The notes beneath the pieces were generated by a model. The model searched no databases and was not told the DNA's origin. It saw only the letters and a program-made list of their open reading frames with translations. A program made the position numbers and the translations under genes. A stretch of 64,000 nt of DNA from Sporosarcina sp. HYO08 (GTDB lineage Bacteria > Bacillota > Bacilli > Bacillales_A > Planococcaceae): positions 248,001 through 312,000 of the forward strand of contig NZ_LPUT01000027.1 of NCBI RefSeq assembly GCF_001563475.1, written 5' to 3'. How positions within the stretch are numbered: the stretch's first letter is position 1; each line of letters begins with the position of its first letter. Positions 12,691-24,958 of the stretch are shown piece after piece.

Positions 12691-13035
12691 ATGCAACAAG
12701 CAAAAGCAACTGTCCGCACAGTCCGTATTGCTCCTCGCAAAGTCCGTTTGGTCGTTGATCTTATCCGGGGCAAAAAAGTCGGTGAAGCTGTCGCGATTCT
12801 ACGCTTGACGCCAAAAGCGGCATCACCAGTCGTAGAAAAAGTTTTGAATTCAGCGATTGCAAACGCTGAGCACAACTATGAAATGAACGTTGAAGATCTA
12901 TATGTTAGCGAAGTGTTCGTTGATGAAGGTCCAACAATGAAACGTTTCCGTCCACGTGCACAAGGTCGTGCAAGTGCGATTAACAAACGTACGAGCCACA
13001 TTACATTAGTGGTATCAGAAAAGAAGGAGGGATAA
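12691..13035 (+). CDS. rplV: 50S ribosomal protein L22
   Basis: Exit-tunnel protein, 114 residues. The beta-hairpin tip [11 protein letters not shown], which reaches the tunnel constriction, is intact. GAGAGGAGG precedes the ATG. Its 3' end carries the ribosome binding site of rpsC. Confidence 0.97.
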   Translation: MQQAKATVRTVRIAPRKVRLVVDLIRGKKVGEAVAILRLTPKAASPVVEKVLNSAIANAEHNYEMNVEDLYVSEVFVDEGPTMKRFRPRAQGRASAINKRTSHITLVVSEKKEG

Positions 13036-13038
13036 TTC

Positions 13039-13695
13039 GTGGGTCAAAAAGTACATCCAAATGGTTTACGGGTTGGCGTTATCCGTGACTGGGAGTCGAA
13101 ATGGTATGCAGAAAAAGACTATGCAACTCTCTTACACGAAGACTTGGAAATCCGTGAATTCATCGAAAAGCGTCTTGTAGATGCATCTGTTTCCAAGGTG
13201 GAAATTGAGCGTGCTGCAAAGCGTGTTAACATTACTATTCACACTGCGAAGCCAGGTATGGTGATCGGTAAAGGTGGTTCCGAGGTCGAAGCACTTCGTA
13301 AACAACTGAACAGCATCACAGGCAAGCGTGTACACATTAATATCGTTGAAATCAAACGTGCGGATCTAGATGCGAAACTAGTCGCAGAATCTATTGCACG
13401 TCAATTAGAAAGCCGTGTATCTTTCCGTCGTGCACAGAAACAAGCGATTCAACGCACAATCCGTGCAGGTGCGAAAGGTATTAAAACACAAGTATCCGGA
13501 CGTCTTGGCGGTGCAGATATCGCACGTGCGGAACACTATAGCGAAGGAACTGTCCCTCTCCATACATTGCGCGCAGACATTGACTACGCACACGCTGAAG
13601 CAGATACAACATACGGTAAGCTCGGTGTTAAAGTATGGATCTACCGTGGAGAAGTCCTTCCAGTGAAGAAGAACTCTGAGGAAGGAGGCAAATAA
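13039..13695 (+). CDS. rpsC: 30S ribosomal protein S3
   Basis: Part of the mRNA entry channel, 218 residues. It carries a type II KH domain with [12 protein letters not shown]. The start is GTG at 13039, set by AAGGAGG at the end of rplV. The C-terminal [18 protein letters not shown] region is complete. Confidence 0.97.
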   Translation: MGQKVHPNGLRVGVIRDWESKWYAEKDYATLLHEDLEIREFIEKRLVDASVSKVEIERAAKRVNITIHTAKPGMVIGKGGSEVEALRKQLNSITGKRVHINIVEIKRADLDAKLVAESIARQLESRVSFRRAQKQAIQRTIRAGAKGIKTQVSGRLGGADIARAEHYSEGTVPLHTLRADIDYAHAEADTTYGKLGVKVWIYRGEVLPVKKNSEEGGK

Positions 13696-13696
13696 T

Positions 13697-14321
<625 letters not shown>

Positions 14322-14338
14322 TGAAGGAGGTTACAGCC

Positions 14339-14602
14339 ATGACTGAGCGTAACGAGCGCAAAGTGTATACAGGACGTGTTGTATCCGACAAAATGGATAA
14401 AACAGTTACTGTAATGGTAGAAACACAAAAGAAGCATTCTTTATACGGCAAGCGTTTAAAGTATTCTAAAAAATTCAAAGCTCATGACGAGTTAAATGAA
14501 GCGAAAATCGGCGATGTTGTTCGTATTATGGAAACACGTCCATTATCAGCTACAAAGCATTTCCGCGTCATCGAGATCGTGGAAAAAGCGATCATTATCT
14601 AA
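14339..14602 (+). CDS. rpsQ: 30S ribosomal protein S17
   Basis: OB-fold 16S binder, 87 residues. It starts [20 protein letters not shown]. The ATG at 14339 follows AAGGAGG at normal spacing; the earlier in-frame ATG at 14321 lies upstream of that site. Confidence 0.96.
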   Translation: MTERNERKVYTGRVVSDKMDKTVTVMVETQKKHSLYGKRLKYSKKFKAHDELNEAKIGDVVRIMETRPLSATKHFRVIEIVEKAIII

Positions 14603-14641
14603 TAACGTTCGGAGATTGAAATCCGAGAGGAGGTAGCCTCA

Positions 14642-15010
14642 ATGATTCAACAGGAAAGTCGTATGAAAGTCGCAGACAACTCAGGCGCACGTGAAGTCCT
14701 TACAATCAAAGTACTTGGCGGAACAGGCCGTAAAGTTGCAAACATTGGCGACGTAGTTGTTTGTACAGTGAAGAAAGCAACACCAGGTGGCGTTGTCAAG
14801 AAGGGCGATGTCGTAAAAGCTGTTATTGTTCGTACAAAGAGCGGTGTTCGCCGTAAAGACGGTTCTTACATCACATTTGATGAAAACGCATGTGTAATCA
14901 TCCGTGATGACAAGAGTCCGCGTGGAACGCGTATTTTCGGACCGGTTGCCCGCGAACTCCGTGATAGCAACTTTATGAAAATCATTTCACTTGCTCCGGA
15001 AGTTCTTTAA
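14642..15010 (+). CDS. rplN: 50S ribosomal protein L14
   Basis: Interface protein that contacts 16S helix 14, 122 residues (standard). [19 protein letters not shown] and the C-terminal [20 protein letters not shown] are diagnostic. GAGAGGAGG precedes the ATG. Confidence 0.97.
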   Translation: MIQQESRMKVADNSGAREVLTIKVLGGTGRKVANIGDVVVCTVKKATPGGVVKKGDVVKAVIVRTKSGVRRKDGSYITFDENACVIIRDDKSPRGTRIFGPVARELRDSNFMKIISLAPEVL

Positions 15011-15045
15011 TTTCATGACAGTGCCAATCAAGGAGGTGCGACAGA

Positions 15046-15357
15046 ATGCACGTTAAAAAAGGCGATAAAGTTATGGTCATTACAGGAAAAGATAAAGGCA
15101 AAACTGGCGTGATCCTAGCTGCTTTCCCTAAAAAGGATCGTGTGCTTGTTGAAGGTGTAAACATCGTTAAAAAGCATACGAAACCAAACCAGGAAAACCC
15201 TCAAGGTGGAATTCTCAGCCAAGAGGCAGCAATTCACGTATCGAATGTCATGGTGATCGATCCTAAAACAGGCGAGCCGACTCGTGTAGGATACAAGATC
15301 GAAGATGGCAAAAAAGTTCGTGTTGCTAAAAAATCCGGTGAAAACCTGGACAAATAA
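15046..15357 (+). CDS. rplX: 50S ribosomal protein L24
   Basis: Assembly initiator of the large subunit, 103 residues. It has an N-terminal KOW motif ([16 protein letters not shown]). AAGGAGGTG precedes the ATG. Confidence 0.97.
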   Translation: MHVKKGDKVMVITGKDKGKTGVILAAFPKKDRVLVEGVNIVKKHTKPNQENPQGGILSQEAAIHVSNVMVIDPKTGEPTRVGYKIEDGKKVRVAKKSGENLDK

Positions 15358-15383
15358 GTAACAAGTGAAAGGAGGTCCAACAG

Positions 15384-15923
15384 ATGAGCCGATTAAAAGA
15401 AAAGTTTAAAAGTGAAGTTACTCCTGCTCTTATGAGCAAGTTTGAATATACATCAGTTATGCAAGTACCAAAAGTGGACAAAATTGTCATTAACATGGGT
15501 GTTGGTGACGCTGTACAAAACGCGAAAGCGCTAGACGCAGCAGTGGAAGACTTAACGATTATCTCTGGTCAAAAACCAGTGATCACAAAAGCAAAGAAAT
15601 CAATCGCAGGTTTCCGTCTTCGTGAAGGAATGCCAATCGGGGCGAAAGTAACACTACGCGGTGAGCGTATGTACGAATTCCTTGACAAGTTGATTTCAAT
15701 TTCATTGCCTCGTGTTCGTGACTTCCGTGGTGTTTCTAAGAAAGCATTCGACGGTCGCGGAAACTATACGCTCGGCGTGAAAGAGCAGCTTATTTTCCCT
15801 GAAGTCGACTACGATAAAGTTTCTAAAATACGCGGAATGGATATCGTCATCGTTACGACTGCAAACACTGATGAAGAAGCTCATGAGTTATTAAAGCAGT
15901 TCGGCATGCCGTTCCAAAAGTAA
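15384..15923 (+). CDS. rplE: 50S ribosomal protein L5
   Basis: 5S rRNA binder that contacts the P-site tRNA, 179 residues. [19 protein letters not shown] and the [16 protein letters not shown] region identify it. AAAGGAGG precedes the ATG. Confidence 0.97.
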   Translation: MSRLKEKFKSEVTPALMSKFEYTSVMQVPKVDKIVINMGVGDAVQNAKALDAAVEDLTIISGQKPVITKAKKSIAGFRLREGMPIGAKVTLRGERMYEFLDKLISISLPRVRDFRGVSKKAFDGRGNYTLGVKEQLIFPEVDYDKVSKIRGMDIVIVTTANTDEEAHELLKQFGMPFQK

Positions 15924-15927
15924 ATAA

Positions 15928-16128
<201 letters not shown>

Positions 16129-16158
16129 TCCCCTAAAATTGGGAAGGAGGTTAATGGA

Positions 16159-16557
16159 ATGACAATGAGTGATCCGATCGCAGATATGCTTACACGCATC
16201 CGTAACGCGAACATGGTTCGTCACGAGAAGCTTGAAGTACCTGCTTCAAATATGAAAAAACAAATCGCAGAAATCTTAAAACGTGAAGGTTTCGTCCGCG
16301 ATGTTGAATACGTGGAAGATAGCAAACAAGGCATCATCCGCATTTTCCTTAAATATGGTCAAAACAACGAGCGTGTCATCACTGGTCTGAAACGTATTTC
16401 AAAACCTGGTCTTCGCGTTTATGCAAAAACAAACGAAGTACCTAAAGTTTTGAACGGCCTTGGCATTGCGCTAGTTTCTACATCACACGGCGTGTTAACT
16501 GACAAAGAAGCACGTGCGAAACAAGTAGGCGGAGAAGTCGTAGCTTACGTCTGGTAA
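16159..16557 (+). CDS. rpsH: 30S ribosomal protein S8
   Basis: Central 16S binder, 132 residues as in B. subtilis. It starts [18 protein letters not shown]. The ATG at 16159 follows GGAAGGAGG. In E. coli S8 regulates the spc operon by binding near rplE; no equivalent site was searched for here. Confidence 0.97.
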   Translation: MTMSDPIADMLTRIRNANMVRHEKLEVPASNMKKQIAEILKREGFVRDVEYVEDSKQGIIRIFLKYGQNNERVITGLKRISKPGLRVYAKTNEVPKVLNGLGIALVSTSHGVLTDKEARAKQVGGEVVAYVW

Positions 16558-16587
16558 TCAGCAACAATCGAATGGAGGTGCAATTGA

Positions 16588-17127
16588 ATGTCACGTATTG
16601 GTAATAGACCGATCGAAGTACCTGAAAACGTAACAGTAACAGTTTCCGAGGATAACTTTGTTACAGTGAAAGGTCCGAAAGGCGAACTTACAAACACTTT
16701 GAACTCTGATATTAAAATCGTACAGGAAGGTAACGTTATTACTTTAGAACGCCCTTCTGATTCAAAAGAACATCGTTCAATTCATGGAACGACACGTTCA
16801 CTTCTTGACAACATGGTGACAGGCGTTTCAAAAGGCTTTGAACGCTCACTAGAACTAATTGGTGTTGGATACCGTGCACAACTTCAAGGCAAAAAACTTG
16901 TATTGAACGTTGGTTATTCCCACCCAGTTGAGTTCACGCCAGAAGAAGGAATTGAAGTTGAAGTTCCTGCAAACACAAAGATCATCGTTCGCGGCATCAA
17001 TAAAGAACGCGTAGGTGCTCTTGCTTCAAACATTAGACAAGTACGTCCACCAGAGCCTTACAAAGGCAAAGGTATTCGCTACGAAGGCGAACACGTACGT
17101 CGTAAAGAAGGTAAAACAGGTAAATAA
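16588..17127 (+). CDS. rplF: 50S ribosomal protein L6
   Basis: Large-subunit protein near the factor-binding site, 179 residues. Two tandem L6 folds; the C-terminal [20 protein letters not shown] motif is intact. ATGGAGGTG precedes the ATG. Confidence 0.97.
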   Translation: MSRIGNRPIEVPENVTVTVSEDNFVTVKGPKGELTNTLNSDIKIVQEGNVITLERPSDSKEHRSIHGTTRSLLDNMVTGVSKGFERSLELIGVGYRAQLQGKKLVLNVGYSHPVEFTPEEGIEVEVPANTKIIVRGINKERVGALASNIRQVRPPEPYKGKGIRYEGEHVRRKEGKTGK

Positions 17128-17161
17128 TGCCGCATAAGGCATACCGGAAGGAGTGACCACG

Positions 17162-17524
17162 ATGATTACGAAACAAGATAAGAATGCTGTCCGTAAAAAG
17201 CGTCATGCACGTGTGCGTACGAAAATCAGCGGTACTGCAGCGCGTCCACGCCTAAACGTTTTCCGTTCAAATAAGCATATCTATGCACAGTTGATCGATG
17301 ACGCAAATGGTGTAACGATTGCAAGTGCTTCTACAATGGACCAGGATTTCCAATCTGATTCCAAAGCAGATACTGCAGCGGCAGCTAAAGTCGGCGAGCT
17401 TATTGCGAAAAAAGCTTCTGAAAAGGACGTTAAATCGGTTGTATTCGACCGTGGCGGTTACCTATTTCACGGCCGTGTGAAAGCTTTGGCAGATGCAGCA
17501 CGTGAAAACGGTCTGGAATTTTAA
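17162..17524 (+). CDS. rplR: 50S ribosomal protein L18
   Basis: 5S rRNA binder, 120 residues when started at the ATG at 17162, the same as B. subtilis. GGAAGGAG ends about 8 nt upstream, so the GTG at 17153 (inside the ribosome site) is rejected. [20 protein letters not shown] is the conserved end. Confidence 0.95.
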   Translation: MITKQDKNAVRKKRHARVRTKISGTAARPRLNVFRSNKHIYAQLIDDANGVTIASASTMDQDFQSDSKADTAAAAKVGELIAKKASEKDVKSVVFDRGGYLFHGRVKALADAARENGLEF

Positions 17525-17546
17525 TTAAGAAGGAGGGACAAATTTC

Positions 17547-18047
17547 ATGCGTCGTAATGATCAAATTAAAAGTGAATTCGAAGAACGCGTAGTTACGATT
17601 AACCGCGTAGCGAAAGTTGTTAAAGGTGGACGCCGTTTCCGCTTTACTGCTCTCGTTGTTGTCGGAGATAAGAATGGACGTGTAGGCTTTGGTACTGGAA
17701 AAGCTCAGGAAGTTCCAGATGCGATCCGCAAAGCTATCGAAGATGCGAAAAAGAACCTAGTAACTGTACCTATGGTTAAAGGAACGACTCCACACGAAGT
17801 AATTGGACGCTTCGGTGCTGGTCAAATCCTTATCAAGCCTGCAGCACCAGGTACTGGAGTTATCGCTGGTGGACCTGTCCGTGCCGTTCTTGAACTGGCA
17901 GGAATCACAGATATCCTATCAAAATCCCTCGGTTCAAGCACACCAATCAACATGGTTCGTGCAACTGTAGAAGGATTAAAGAATTTGAAACGCGCGGAGG
18001 AAGTAGCAAAATTGCGCGGTAAATCTGTAGAAGAACTGTTAGGTTAA
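17547..18047 (+). CDS. rpsE: 30S ribosomal protein S5
   Basis: Accuracy protein at the mRNA entry, 166 residues. The N-terminal double-stranded RNA-binding fold has [19 protein letters not shown], with the loop altered in spectinomycin resistance looking normal. AAGGAGGG precedes the ATG. Confidence 0.97.
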   Translation: MRRNDQIKSEFEERVVTINRVAKVVKGGRRFRFTALVVVGDKNGRVGFGTGKAQEVPDAIRKAIEDAKKNLVTVPMVKGTTPHEVIGRFGAGQILIKPAAPGTGVIAGGPVRAVLELAGITDILSKSLGSSTPINMVRATVEGLKNLKRAEEVAKLRGKSVEELLG

Positions 18048-18060
18048 GGGGGGAAACACA

Positions 18061-18243
18061 ATGGCTAAAAAACTTGAGATCACCCTTACGAAAAGTGTAA
18101 TTGGTTCAAAACCTGCACAACGTAAAACAGTCGAGGCACTTGGTCTACGCAAATTGAACCAAACGGTTGAACACGAAGATAACGTGGCAATTCGCGGTAT
18201 GATCAACCGAGTGGGACACTTAGTTACAGTTAAGGAACAATAA
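18061..18243 (+). CDS. rpmD: 50S ribosomal protein L30
   Basis: Small bacterial L30, 60 residues. [19 protein letters not shown] and [15 protein letters not shown] are diagnostic. AAGGGGGGAAA precedes the ATG 14 bp after the rpsE stop. Confidence 0.96.
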   Translation: MAKKLEITLTKSVIGSKPAQRKTVEALGLRKLNQTVEHEDNVAIRGMINRVGHLVTVKEQ

Positions 18244-18275
18244 TTCCGATTTTTTGATAAGGAGGTGCCAATGAT

Positions 18276-18716
18276 ATGAAACTACACGAAATGAAACCGG
18301 CTGAAGGTGCACGTAAAGTACGTAAGCGTATTGGTCGTGGGATCGGCTCTGGATGGGGTAAAACTTCCGGTAAAGGTCACAAAGGTCAAAATGCCCGTTC
18401 TGGCGGCGGTGTACGTCTTGGATTTGAAGGTGGTCAAATTCCACTTTTCCAACGTCTACCTAAACGTGGATTTACGAACATCAACCGTAAAGAATTTGCG
18501 ATCGTCAACCTTGACACGCTAAATCGTTTCGAAGAAGGAACAGAAGTAACACCTGAACTTCTTATCGAAACAGGCATTGTGAGCAACGCAAAGTCCGGCA
18601 TTAAGATTCTTGGTAACGGAACTCTTGATAAAAAGATCACTGTCAAGGCTCACAAATTCTCTGCTTCTGCAAAAGAAGCGATTGAAAAAGCGGGCGGGCA
18701 AACCGAGGTGGTTTAA
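18276..18716 (+). CDS. rplO: 50S ribosomal protein L15
   Basis: Late assembly protein, 146 residues. The glycine-rich N-terminus ([20 protein letters not shown]) threads into 23S rRNA. The stop overlaps the secY ATG by one base, coupling translation to the translocase gene. Confidence 0.97.
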   Translation: MKLHEMKPAEGARKVRKRIGRGIGSGWGKTSGKGHKGQNARSGGGVRLGFEGGQIPLFQRLPKRGFTNINRKEFAIVNLDTLNRFEEGTEVTPELLIETGIVSNAKSGIKILGNGTLDKKITVKAHKFSASAKEAIEKAGGQTEVV

Positions 18717-20008
18717 TGTTTCAGACGATCTCCAACTTTATGCGTGTTAGAGATATCAGGTCTAAAATTTTTTTCACTTTGCTTTTGCTCATCGTTTTTA
18801 GAATCGGGACTTTTATTCCTGTTCCAAACGTTGATGCGACAGCTCTACAACAATCCGATAACAACTTTATTGGCTTATTGAATGTATTTGGCGGTGGTGC
18901 CCTCGCTAACTTCTCGATTTTAGCGATGGGAATTATGCCATACATTACAGCGTCGATCATCGTGCAACTCTTGCAGATGGACGTCGTACCAAAATTTACA
19001 GAGTGGGCTAAGCAAGGAGATGTCGGAAGACGGAAACTTGCACAATTCACACGATATTTTACGATAGTCCTTGCTTTTATCCAAGCAATTGCCATGTCAT
19101 TTGGGTTTAACCGTATGTACGATGGTACTTTGGTGAAAGCAGAAGGCATTTCGACATATGTGGTGATCGCGATCGTATTGACGGCAGGAACTGCATTTCT
19201 ACTCTGGCTCGGCGAACAAATTACGGCAAAAGGTGTCGGAAATGGTATTTCTATCATTATTTTTGCAGGTATTGTCGCTGGGATTCCAAATGCAGTCAAC
19301 CAACTTTACGCAACTCAGATCGAAGGTGCAGGCGATGCGTTATTTATTCGAATTGCAATTATGGCGCTGCTTCTCCTTGTGGTCATTGCGATTACTGTCG
19401 GAGTTATCTACGTACAAGAAGCATTGCGTAAAATTCCGATCCAATATGCGAAACGTGTCACAGGTCGCAACCAAACAACGGCTGGCCAACAGACACACTT
19501 ACCTTTGAAATTAAATGCTGCTGGCGTTATTCCGGTCATCTTCGCTTCAGCGTTCTTTATGACACCGCAATCGATTGCAACGTTTTTCGGCACAAACAGT
19601 GTAACAACAGCTATTTTGAATTACACTGATTACACGAAACCAGTAGGTATGGTCTTTTACGTTGCACTCATTCTCGCTTTCACTTATTTTTACGCGTTCA
19701 TTCAGGTCAATCCTGAGAATGTGACGGATAATTTGAAACGCCAAGGTGCATATATACCAGGTATCCGACCGGGACAAAACACACAAGATTACTTAACAAG
19801 CACTTTGTATAGATTGACATTTGTTGGCGCGATTTTCCTTGCTGTCGTTTCTATCATGCCTATATTCTTCATCAATTTCGCAAACTTACCATCGTCTGCG
19901 CAAATTGGCGGAACAAGTTTAATCATCGTTGTCGGGGTTGCCTTGGAAACGATGAAACAGCTTGAGTCGCAGCTTGTGAAAAGGCATTACAAAGGCTTTA
20001 TAAAATAA
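18716..20008 (+). CDS. secY: Preprotein translocase subunit SecY
   Basis: Channel subunit of the Sec translocon, 430 residues with ten predicted membrane segments. The cytosolic loop between segments 8 and 9 and the C-terminal ETMKQLESQLVKRHYKGFIK tail, which contact SecA and ribosomes, are intact. The ATG overlaps the rplO stop. Confidence 0.97.
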   Translation: MFQTISNFMRVRDIRSKIFFTLLLLIVFRIGTFIPVPNVDATALQQSDNNFIGLLNVFGGGALANFSILAMGIMPYITASIIVQLLQMDVVPKFTEWAKQGDVGRRKLAQFTRYFTIVLAFIQAIAMSFGFNRMYDGTLVKAEGISTYVVIAIVLTAGTAFLLWLGEQITAKGVGNGISIIIFAGIVAGIPNAVNQLYATQIEGAGDALFIRIAIMALLLLVVIAITVGVIYVQEALRKIPIQYAKRVTGRNQTTAGQQTHLPLKLNAAGVIPVIFASAFFMTPQSIATFFGTNSVTTAILNYTDYTKPVGMVFYVALILAFTYFYAFIQVNPENVTDNLKRQGAYIPGIRPGQNTQDYLTSTLYRLTFVGAIFLAVVSIMPIFFINFANLPSSAQIGGTSLIIVVGVALETMKQLESQLVKRHYKGFIK

Positions 20009-20042
20009 GTCGTTTAGAGAATATCTCGTTCGGCGAATATGA

Positions 20043-20714
<672 letters not shown>

Positions 20715-20734
20715 CACTTTCCGGGCACAGTTAA

Positions 20735-20870
20735 TATATGCCGAATTTGGGCAGTATAGGAATGCTGCACGGAAAGATCGTATCAACGAGCTGCAAAAGC
20801 ATATGGTGCCCGGTATTAGATCTGGTCGGAGTACAGCAGGCGTTATGATCTTCCGCATACTAAATGCATT
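20735..20870 (+). pseudogene. Probable remnant of a methionine aminopeptidase gene (map)
   Basis: In the place where Bacillales carry map, two short out-of-frame pieces read GMLHGKIVST (about 20760-20790) and then, one frame away, ELQKHMVPGIRSG (about 20790-20826). Together they resemble the family N-terminus (MREAGRIVALTH-ELKKHIKPGI). No start, no ribosome site and no catalytic domain remain. Similarity is by eye over about 25 residues, so chance is possible. Another map copy would be needed elsewhere in the genome. Confidence 0.45.
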
Positions 20871-21120
20871 TTAGTGTCAAGACATGTATAATGTATTTCG
20901 TAGAAAATTTATAGCGCAACTAGGAACTCATCCAAGGCACTTCAGACGGTCGTGTTCAACCGACTCGATTTTCAGGCAGAGTGACTTTGCAGGGAAACGA
21001 AAGGTGACAGGCGTCTTTTGAACATCACTTCATGGAATCCGGACATATGTTAAGGAAGCTTTCAAGGCGACTGATGCCGCCAAGTGGTGAGAACCTTTAT
21101 TGTATATAGAAGGGAGACAG
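20871..21120 (+). other. Gene-free stretch upstream of infA with possible decayed KOW-protein sequence
   Basis: No convincing ORF. A TATAAT at 20887-20892 with a poor -35 (TGCATT) could be a promoter for infA-rpmJ-rpsM. A short frame reading QPTRFSGRVT near 20970-21000 vaguely recalls the KOW-domain protein gene that sits between map and infA in relatives; this is weak. Confidence 0.3.
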
Positions 21121-21125
21121 GATTG

Positions 21126-21344
21126 ATGGCGAAAGACGATGTAATTGAAGTTGAAGGTACCGTAGTCGAAACGTTGCCAAATGCGATGTTCAAAGTAGAG
21201 CTGGAAAACGGCCATACGATTCTTGCCCATGTATCAGGCAAAATCCGTATGCACTTTATCCGCATCCTGCCTGGCGACAAAGTGACAATGGAACTTTCGC
21301 CTTATGATTTGACACGTGGTCGTATCACATACCGTTTTAAATAA
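21126..21344 (+). CDS. infA: Translation initiation factor IF-1
   Basis: OB-fold initiation factor that blocks the A site, 72 residues. [21 protein letters not shown] and ITYRFK at the end are diagnostic. The ATG at 21126 follows AAGGGAGA; the upstream GTG extension is rejected because it precedes this site. Confidence 0.97.
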   Translation: MAKDDVIEVEGTVVETLPNAMFKVELENGHTILAHVSGKIRMHFIRILPGDKVTMELSPYDLTRGRITYRFK

Positions 21345-21367
21345 ACTTTTGCACTCCGGACTATTGA

Positions 21368-21496
<129 letters not shown>

Positions 21497-21520
21497 TTCA
21501 GAAGGAGGTGCACAACTTAT

Positions 21521-21886
21521 ATGGCACGTATTGCTGGTGTAGACGTTCCGCGCGATAAGCGCGTCGTAATCTCATTAACTTACATTTTCGGTATTGGTAA
21601 AACAACAGCACAAGAAGTACTAAAAGCAGCTGGCGTTTCTGAAGAGACACGTGTACGTGATCTTACCGATGTTGAGCTTGATAAAATTCGTGAACAAATT
21701 GACGGACTAAAAGTTGAAGGTGATCTTCGCCGTGAAACTTCACTTAACATCAAACGTTTGATGGAAATTGGTAGCTTCCGTGGCATCCGTCACCGTCGTG
21801 GTTTACCAGTTCGTGGTCAAAACACGAAAAACAATGCCCGTACTCGTAAAGGTCCTAAGCGGACTGTAGCGAACAAGAAAAAATAA
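21521..21886 (+). CDS. rpsM: 30S ribosomal protein S13
   Basis: Head protein contacting the P-site tRNA and forming bridges to the large subunit, 121 residues. [20 protein letters not shown] and [20 protein letters not shown] are diagnostic. AGAAGGAGG precedes the ATG. Confidence 0.97.
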   Translation: MARIAGVDVPRDKRVVISLTYIFGIGKTTAQEVLKAAGVSEETRVRDLTDVELDKIREQIDGLKVEGDLRRETSLNIKRLMEIGSFRGIRHRRGLPVRGQNTKNNARTRKGPKRTVANKKK

Positions 21887-21893
21887 TAGGTAA

Positions 21894-22301
<408 letters not shown>

Positions 22302-22434
22302 TGGCTTTCACTCCATTTGATTGAGAATCACAATTTTTGTCAAAAATGAATTGTGCGATTGCAATTTGCCGTTTGTAAATCGATTTCAATATGGAACGGC
22401 CTTTACATTCGACGTTTTGAAGGAGGGTAAATGA

Positions 22435-23379
22435 ATGATCGAGATTGAAAAACCGAAGATTGAAACAGTGATGATCAGTGAAGATTCCAAGTTCGGTAAA
22501 TTTATCATTGAGCCGCTTGAGCGTGGATACGGAAACACCTTAGGGAATTCCTTGCGCCGCATCCTTCTATCCTCATTACCTGGTGCTGCTGTGACGTCTA
22601 TTCAGATTGATGGCGTGCTCCACGAGTTCTCAACAATTGAAGGTGTCGTTGAAGACGTCGCGTCAATTATTTTGAACGTGAAAAAACTGGCTCTTAAAAT
22701 CTATTCAGATGAAGAGAAAGTAATTGAGATAGATGTGAAAGGTGAAGGAGTTGTAACAGCTGCGGACATTACACATGATAGTGACGTAGAAGTGTTGAAT
22801 CCGGAACTGCCAATTGCGACACTTGGTAAAAATGGACACTTACGCATGCGCATGTATGCAGTTCGTGGACGAGGATATGCACCTTCCGATCAGAACAAAC
22901 GTGAGGATCTTGCGATTGGCGTTATTCCGATCGACTCTATTTACACTCCAGTTTCACGCGTAAACTTCCAAGTTGAAAACACTCGTGTTGGTCAAATGAC
23001 GAACTTCGATAAGTTGACACTTGATATTTGGACAGATGGAAGCATCGGTCCAAAAGAAGCTGTTTCACTCGGGGCAAAAATCCTGACGGAGCACTTAAAT
23101 ATATTTGTTGGTATGACCGATGAAGCGCAAACTGCAGAAATTATGGTGGAAAAAGAGGAAGATCAGAAAGAAAAAGTTCTGGAAATGACAATTGAAGAAC
23201 TAGATCTTTCCGTTAGATCCTATAACTGCCTAAAACGTGCAGGCATCAATACAGTACTCGAGCTTGCAAGCAAGACTGAGGAAGAAATGATGAAAGTGCG
23301 AAATCTTGGACGTAAATCACTTGAAGAAGTGAAAGCAAAATTGGATGAGCTTAACTTAGAGTTACGCACAGAAGATTGA
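22435..23379 (+). CDS. rpoA: DNA-directed RNA polymerase alpha subunit
   Basis: Assembly platform of RNA polymerase, 314 residues. The N-terminal domain ([20 protein letters not shown]) dimerises. A linker leads to the C-terminal domain with helix-hairpin-helix elements ([17 protein letters not shown]) that contacts UP elements and activators. AAGGAGGG precedes the ATG. Confidence 0.98.
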   Translation: MIEIEKPKIETVMISEDSKFGKFIIEPLERGYGNTLGNSLRRILLSSLPGAAVTSIQIDGVLHEFSTIEGVVEDVASIILNVKKLALKIYSDEEKVIEIDVKGEGVVTAADITHDSDVEVLNPELPIATLGKNGHLRMRMYAVRGRGYAPSDQNKREDLAIGVIPIDSIYTPVSRVNFQVENTRVGQMTNFDKLTLDIWTDGSIGPKEAVSLGAKILTEHLNIFVGMTDEAQTAEIMVEKEEDQKEKVLEMTIEELDLSVRSYNCLKRAGINTVLELASKTEEEMMKVRNLGRKSLEEVKAKLDELNLELRTED

Positions 23380-23411
23380 GCGATTATCTAGACTGAAGGA
23401 GGGAAACTTCT

Positions 23412-23792
23412 ATGGCATACAGAAAACTTGGACGTACAAGTTCACAACGTAAAGCAATGCTACGCGACCTAGCGACAGATTTGATCGTACATGAGCGCAT
23501 TCAAACAACAGAAGCGCGTGCGAAAGAATTGCGTTCAGTCGTTGAAAAAATGATTACGCTTGGTAAGCGTGGGGACTTGCATGCACGTCGTCAAGTTGCA
23601 CAATTCATCCGTCGGGAACTCGTTACAACGACTGACGAAGAAGGCAACGAGAAAGAAGTGTTTGCAATTCAAAAGCTTTTTGATACGGTTGCACCTCGCT
23701 ATGCAGAGCGTCAAGGCGGTTACACACGTATCATGAAAATGGGACCTCGTCGCGGTGACGGAGCACCTGTCGTCGTAATTGAGTTAGTCTAA
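23412..23792 (+). CDS. rplQ: 50S ribosomal protein L17
   Basis: Last gene of the ribosomal superoperon, 126 residues. [20 protein letters not shown] and the C-terminal [14 protein letters not shown] are diagnostic. GAAGGAGGG precedes the ATG. A terminator follows. Confidence 0.97.
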   Translation: MAYRKLGRTSSQRKAMLRDLATDLIVHERIQTTEARAKELRSVVEKMITLGKRGDLHARRQVAQFIRRELVTTTDEEGNEKEVFAIQKLFDTVAPRYAERQGGYTRIMKMGPRRGDGAPVVVIELV

Positions 23793-23829
23793 TCTACATT
23801 ACGCCTCGGCGTAGATGGTTTAATATGCA

Positions 23830-23857
23830 GAGGGTGTGCGATAATCGCACCCTTTTT
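23830..23857 (+). terminator. Terminator after rplQ
   Basis: GGGTG...CGA pairs with TCGCACCC around TAA, followed by a T run. It closes the superoperon. Confidence 0.8.
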
Positions 23858-23920
23858 GTACTATGGTTTATACGACAATTGGAAAAGCTGAGTGTTACGA
23901 TCAACGGTTTTGGCCGTGGG

Positions 23921-24022
23921 GTCTAGCTCTACGCACCTCATCCAACGGATCGGACTTGAGCACCCGGTGCGGATTTATAGATGTGAGCGCATTTCTTCGG
24001 ATGAGGTGCGCGCTTTTTTTTT
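23921..24022 (+). repeat. Long palindromic element, probably a dispersed Bacillales repeat
   Basis: CGCACCTCATCC (23932-23943) pairs perfectly with GGATGAGGTGCG (23999-24010); an inner GCACC/GGTGC hairpin lies at 23960-23970, and a nine-T run follows. The borders GTCTAGCTC and GCGCTTTT are those of dispersed imperfect palindromes I remember from Bacillaceae genomes, and a fragment with the same ends occurs at 63069-63098. It can also work as a terminator. A further hairpin (GATTCC...GGAATC, 24043-24070) follows before ecfA1. Confidence 0.55.
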
Positions 24023-24109
24023 ATCTTTATTTAGCAAGGATAGATTCCTCCCATATTATGGGGTGGAATCTTCTCTCTATACATATACAAGTTTGCTGGG
24101 GGTGAGAAG

Positions 24110-24958
24110 GTGACTTCGGAAATACTTTCGGTTCAGCATCTAGCGTTTTCCTATCGGGCAGAGGAAGGGCAAGCTAGGAAAGCGGTTGATGATGTTTCGT
24201 TTGCAGTGCGCGAAGGGGAATGGATCGCCATCGTGGGACATAATGGTTCGGGCAAATCGACACTTGCAAAGTTAATGATCGGGCTATTGTTTCCAGACGA
24301 AGGCGGAGTGGAACTGTTTGGAGAACAACTGACGAAAGACAATATTTGGGAGCTGCGTTCTAAAATGGGGATCGTGTTCCAAAATCCGGACAATCAGTTT
24401 GTTGGTTCTACGGTGCAGGATGATGTTGCATTTGCCCTGGAGAACAAAGGTATTCCATTTGAAGAAATGGTAAGCCGTGTGCATACATCACTTGCGCAAG
24501 TGAAGATGGAAGACTTTCTCAATCATGAACCACACCATCTTTCAGGGGGACAGAAGCAGCGTGTCGCGATTGCAGGAGCTCTCGCATTAGAACCGCGGCT
24601 ACTTATATTAGATGAGGCAACGTCTATGCTAGATCCTCAAGGACGACAAGAAGTGATTCAAGTCGTCGAGGACTTGAAGCGGGAGTCTGGCCTTACGGTA
24701 CTTTCGATCACGCATGACCTGGAAGAAGTGCTACTGGCCGACCGCGTTGTCGTAATGAATAAAGGTCAATTATTAACGATTGGTACACCAAGGGAAATTT
24801 TCTCAAGGGGAGAAGAATTGGAAGCGATTGGGCTAGATTTACCGTTCGCATTAAAAGTATCTCGATTGTTGCAAGACGAAGGTGTGGCGCTTAAGGAAGA
24901 GCAAATGACAGAAGAAGAGTTGGTGAATGAATTATGGACATCTCACTTCAGCAAGTAG
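24110..24958 (+). CDS. ecfA1: Energy-coupling factor transporter ATP-binding protein EcfA1
   Basis: One of two ATPases of the shared ECF vitamin/metal uptake module, 282 residues. Walker A GHNGSGKST is near residue 44-52, signature LSGGQKQR near 145 and Walker B LLILDEAT follows. The start is GTG at 24110 behind GGGGGTGAG. The 3' end overlaps ecfA2 by 25 bp, giving a coupled ecfA1-ecfA2-ecfT-truA operon. Substrate-specific S components are encoded elsewhere. Confidence 0.95.
   Translation: MTSEILSVQHLAFSYRAEEGQARKAVDDVSFAVREGEWIAIVGHNGSGKSTLAKLMIGLLFPDEGGVELFGEQLTKDNIWELRSKMGIVFQNPDNQFVGSTVQDDVAFALENKGIPFEEMVSRVHTSLAQVKMEDFLNHEPHHLSGGQKQRVAIAGALALEPRLLILDEATSMLDPQGRQEVIQVVEDLKRESGLTVLSITHDLEEVLLADRVVVMNKGQLLTIGTPREIFSRGEELEAIGLDLPFALKVSRLLQDEGVALKEEQMTEEELVNELWTSHFSK

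Noticed and set aside
18721-19299. 192-codon open frame on the minus strand inside secY
   Set aside because: Shadow of the secY coding sequence; no ribosome site or recognisable family.
23921-24022. Riboswitch for the ECF operon
   Set aside because: It matches no riboswitch I know and shares its ends with a second fragment at 63069, which favours a dispersed repeat.
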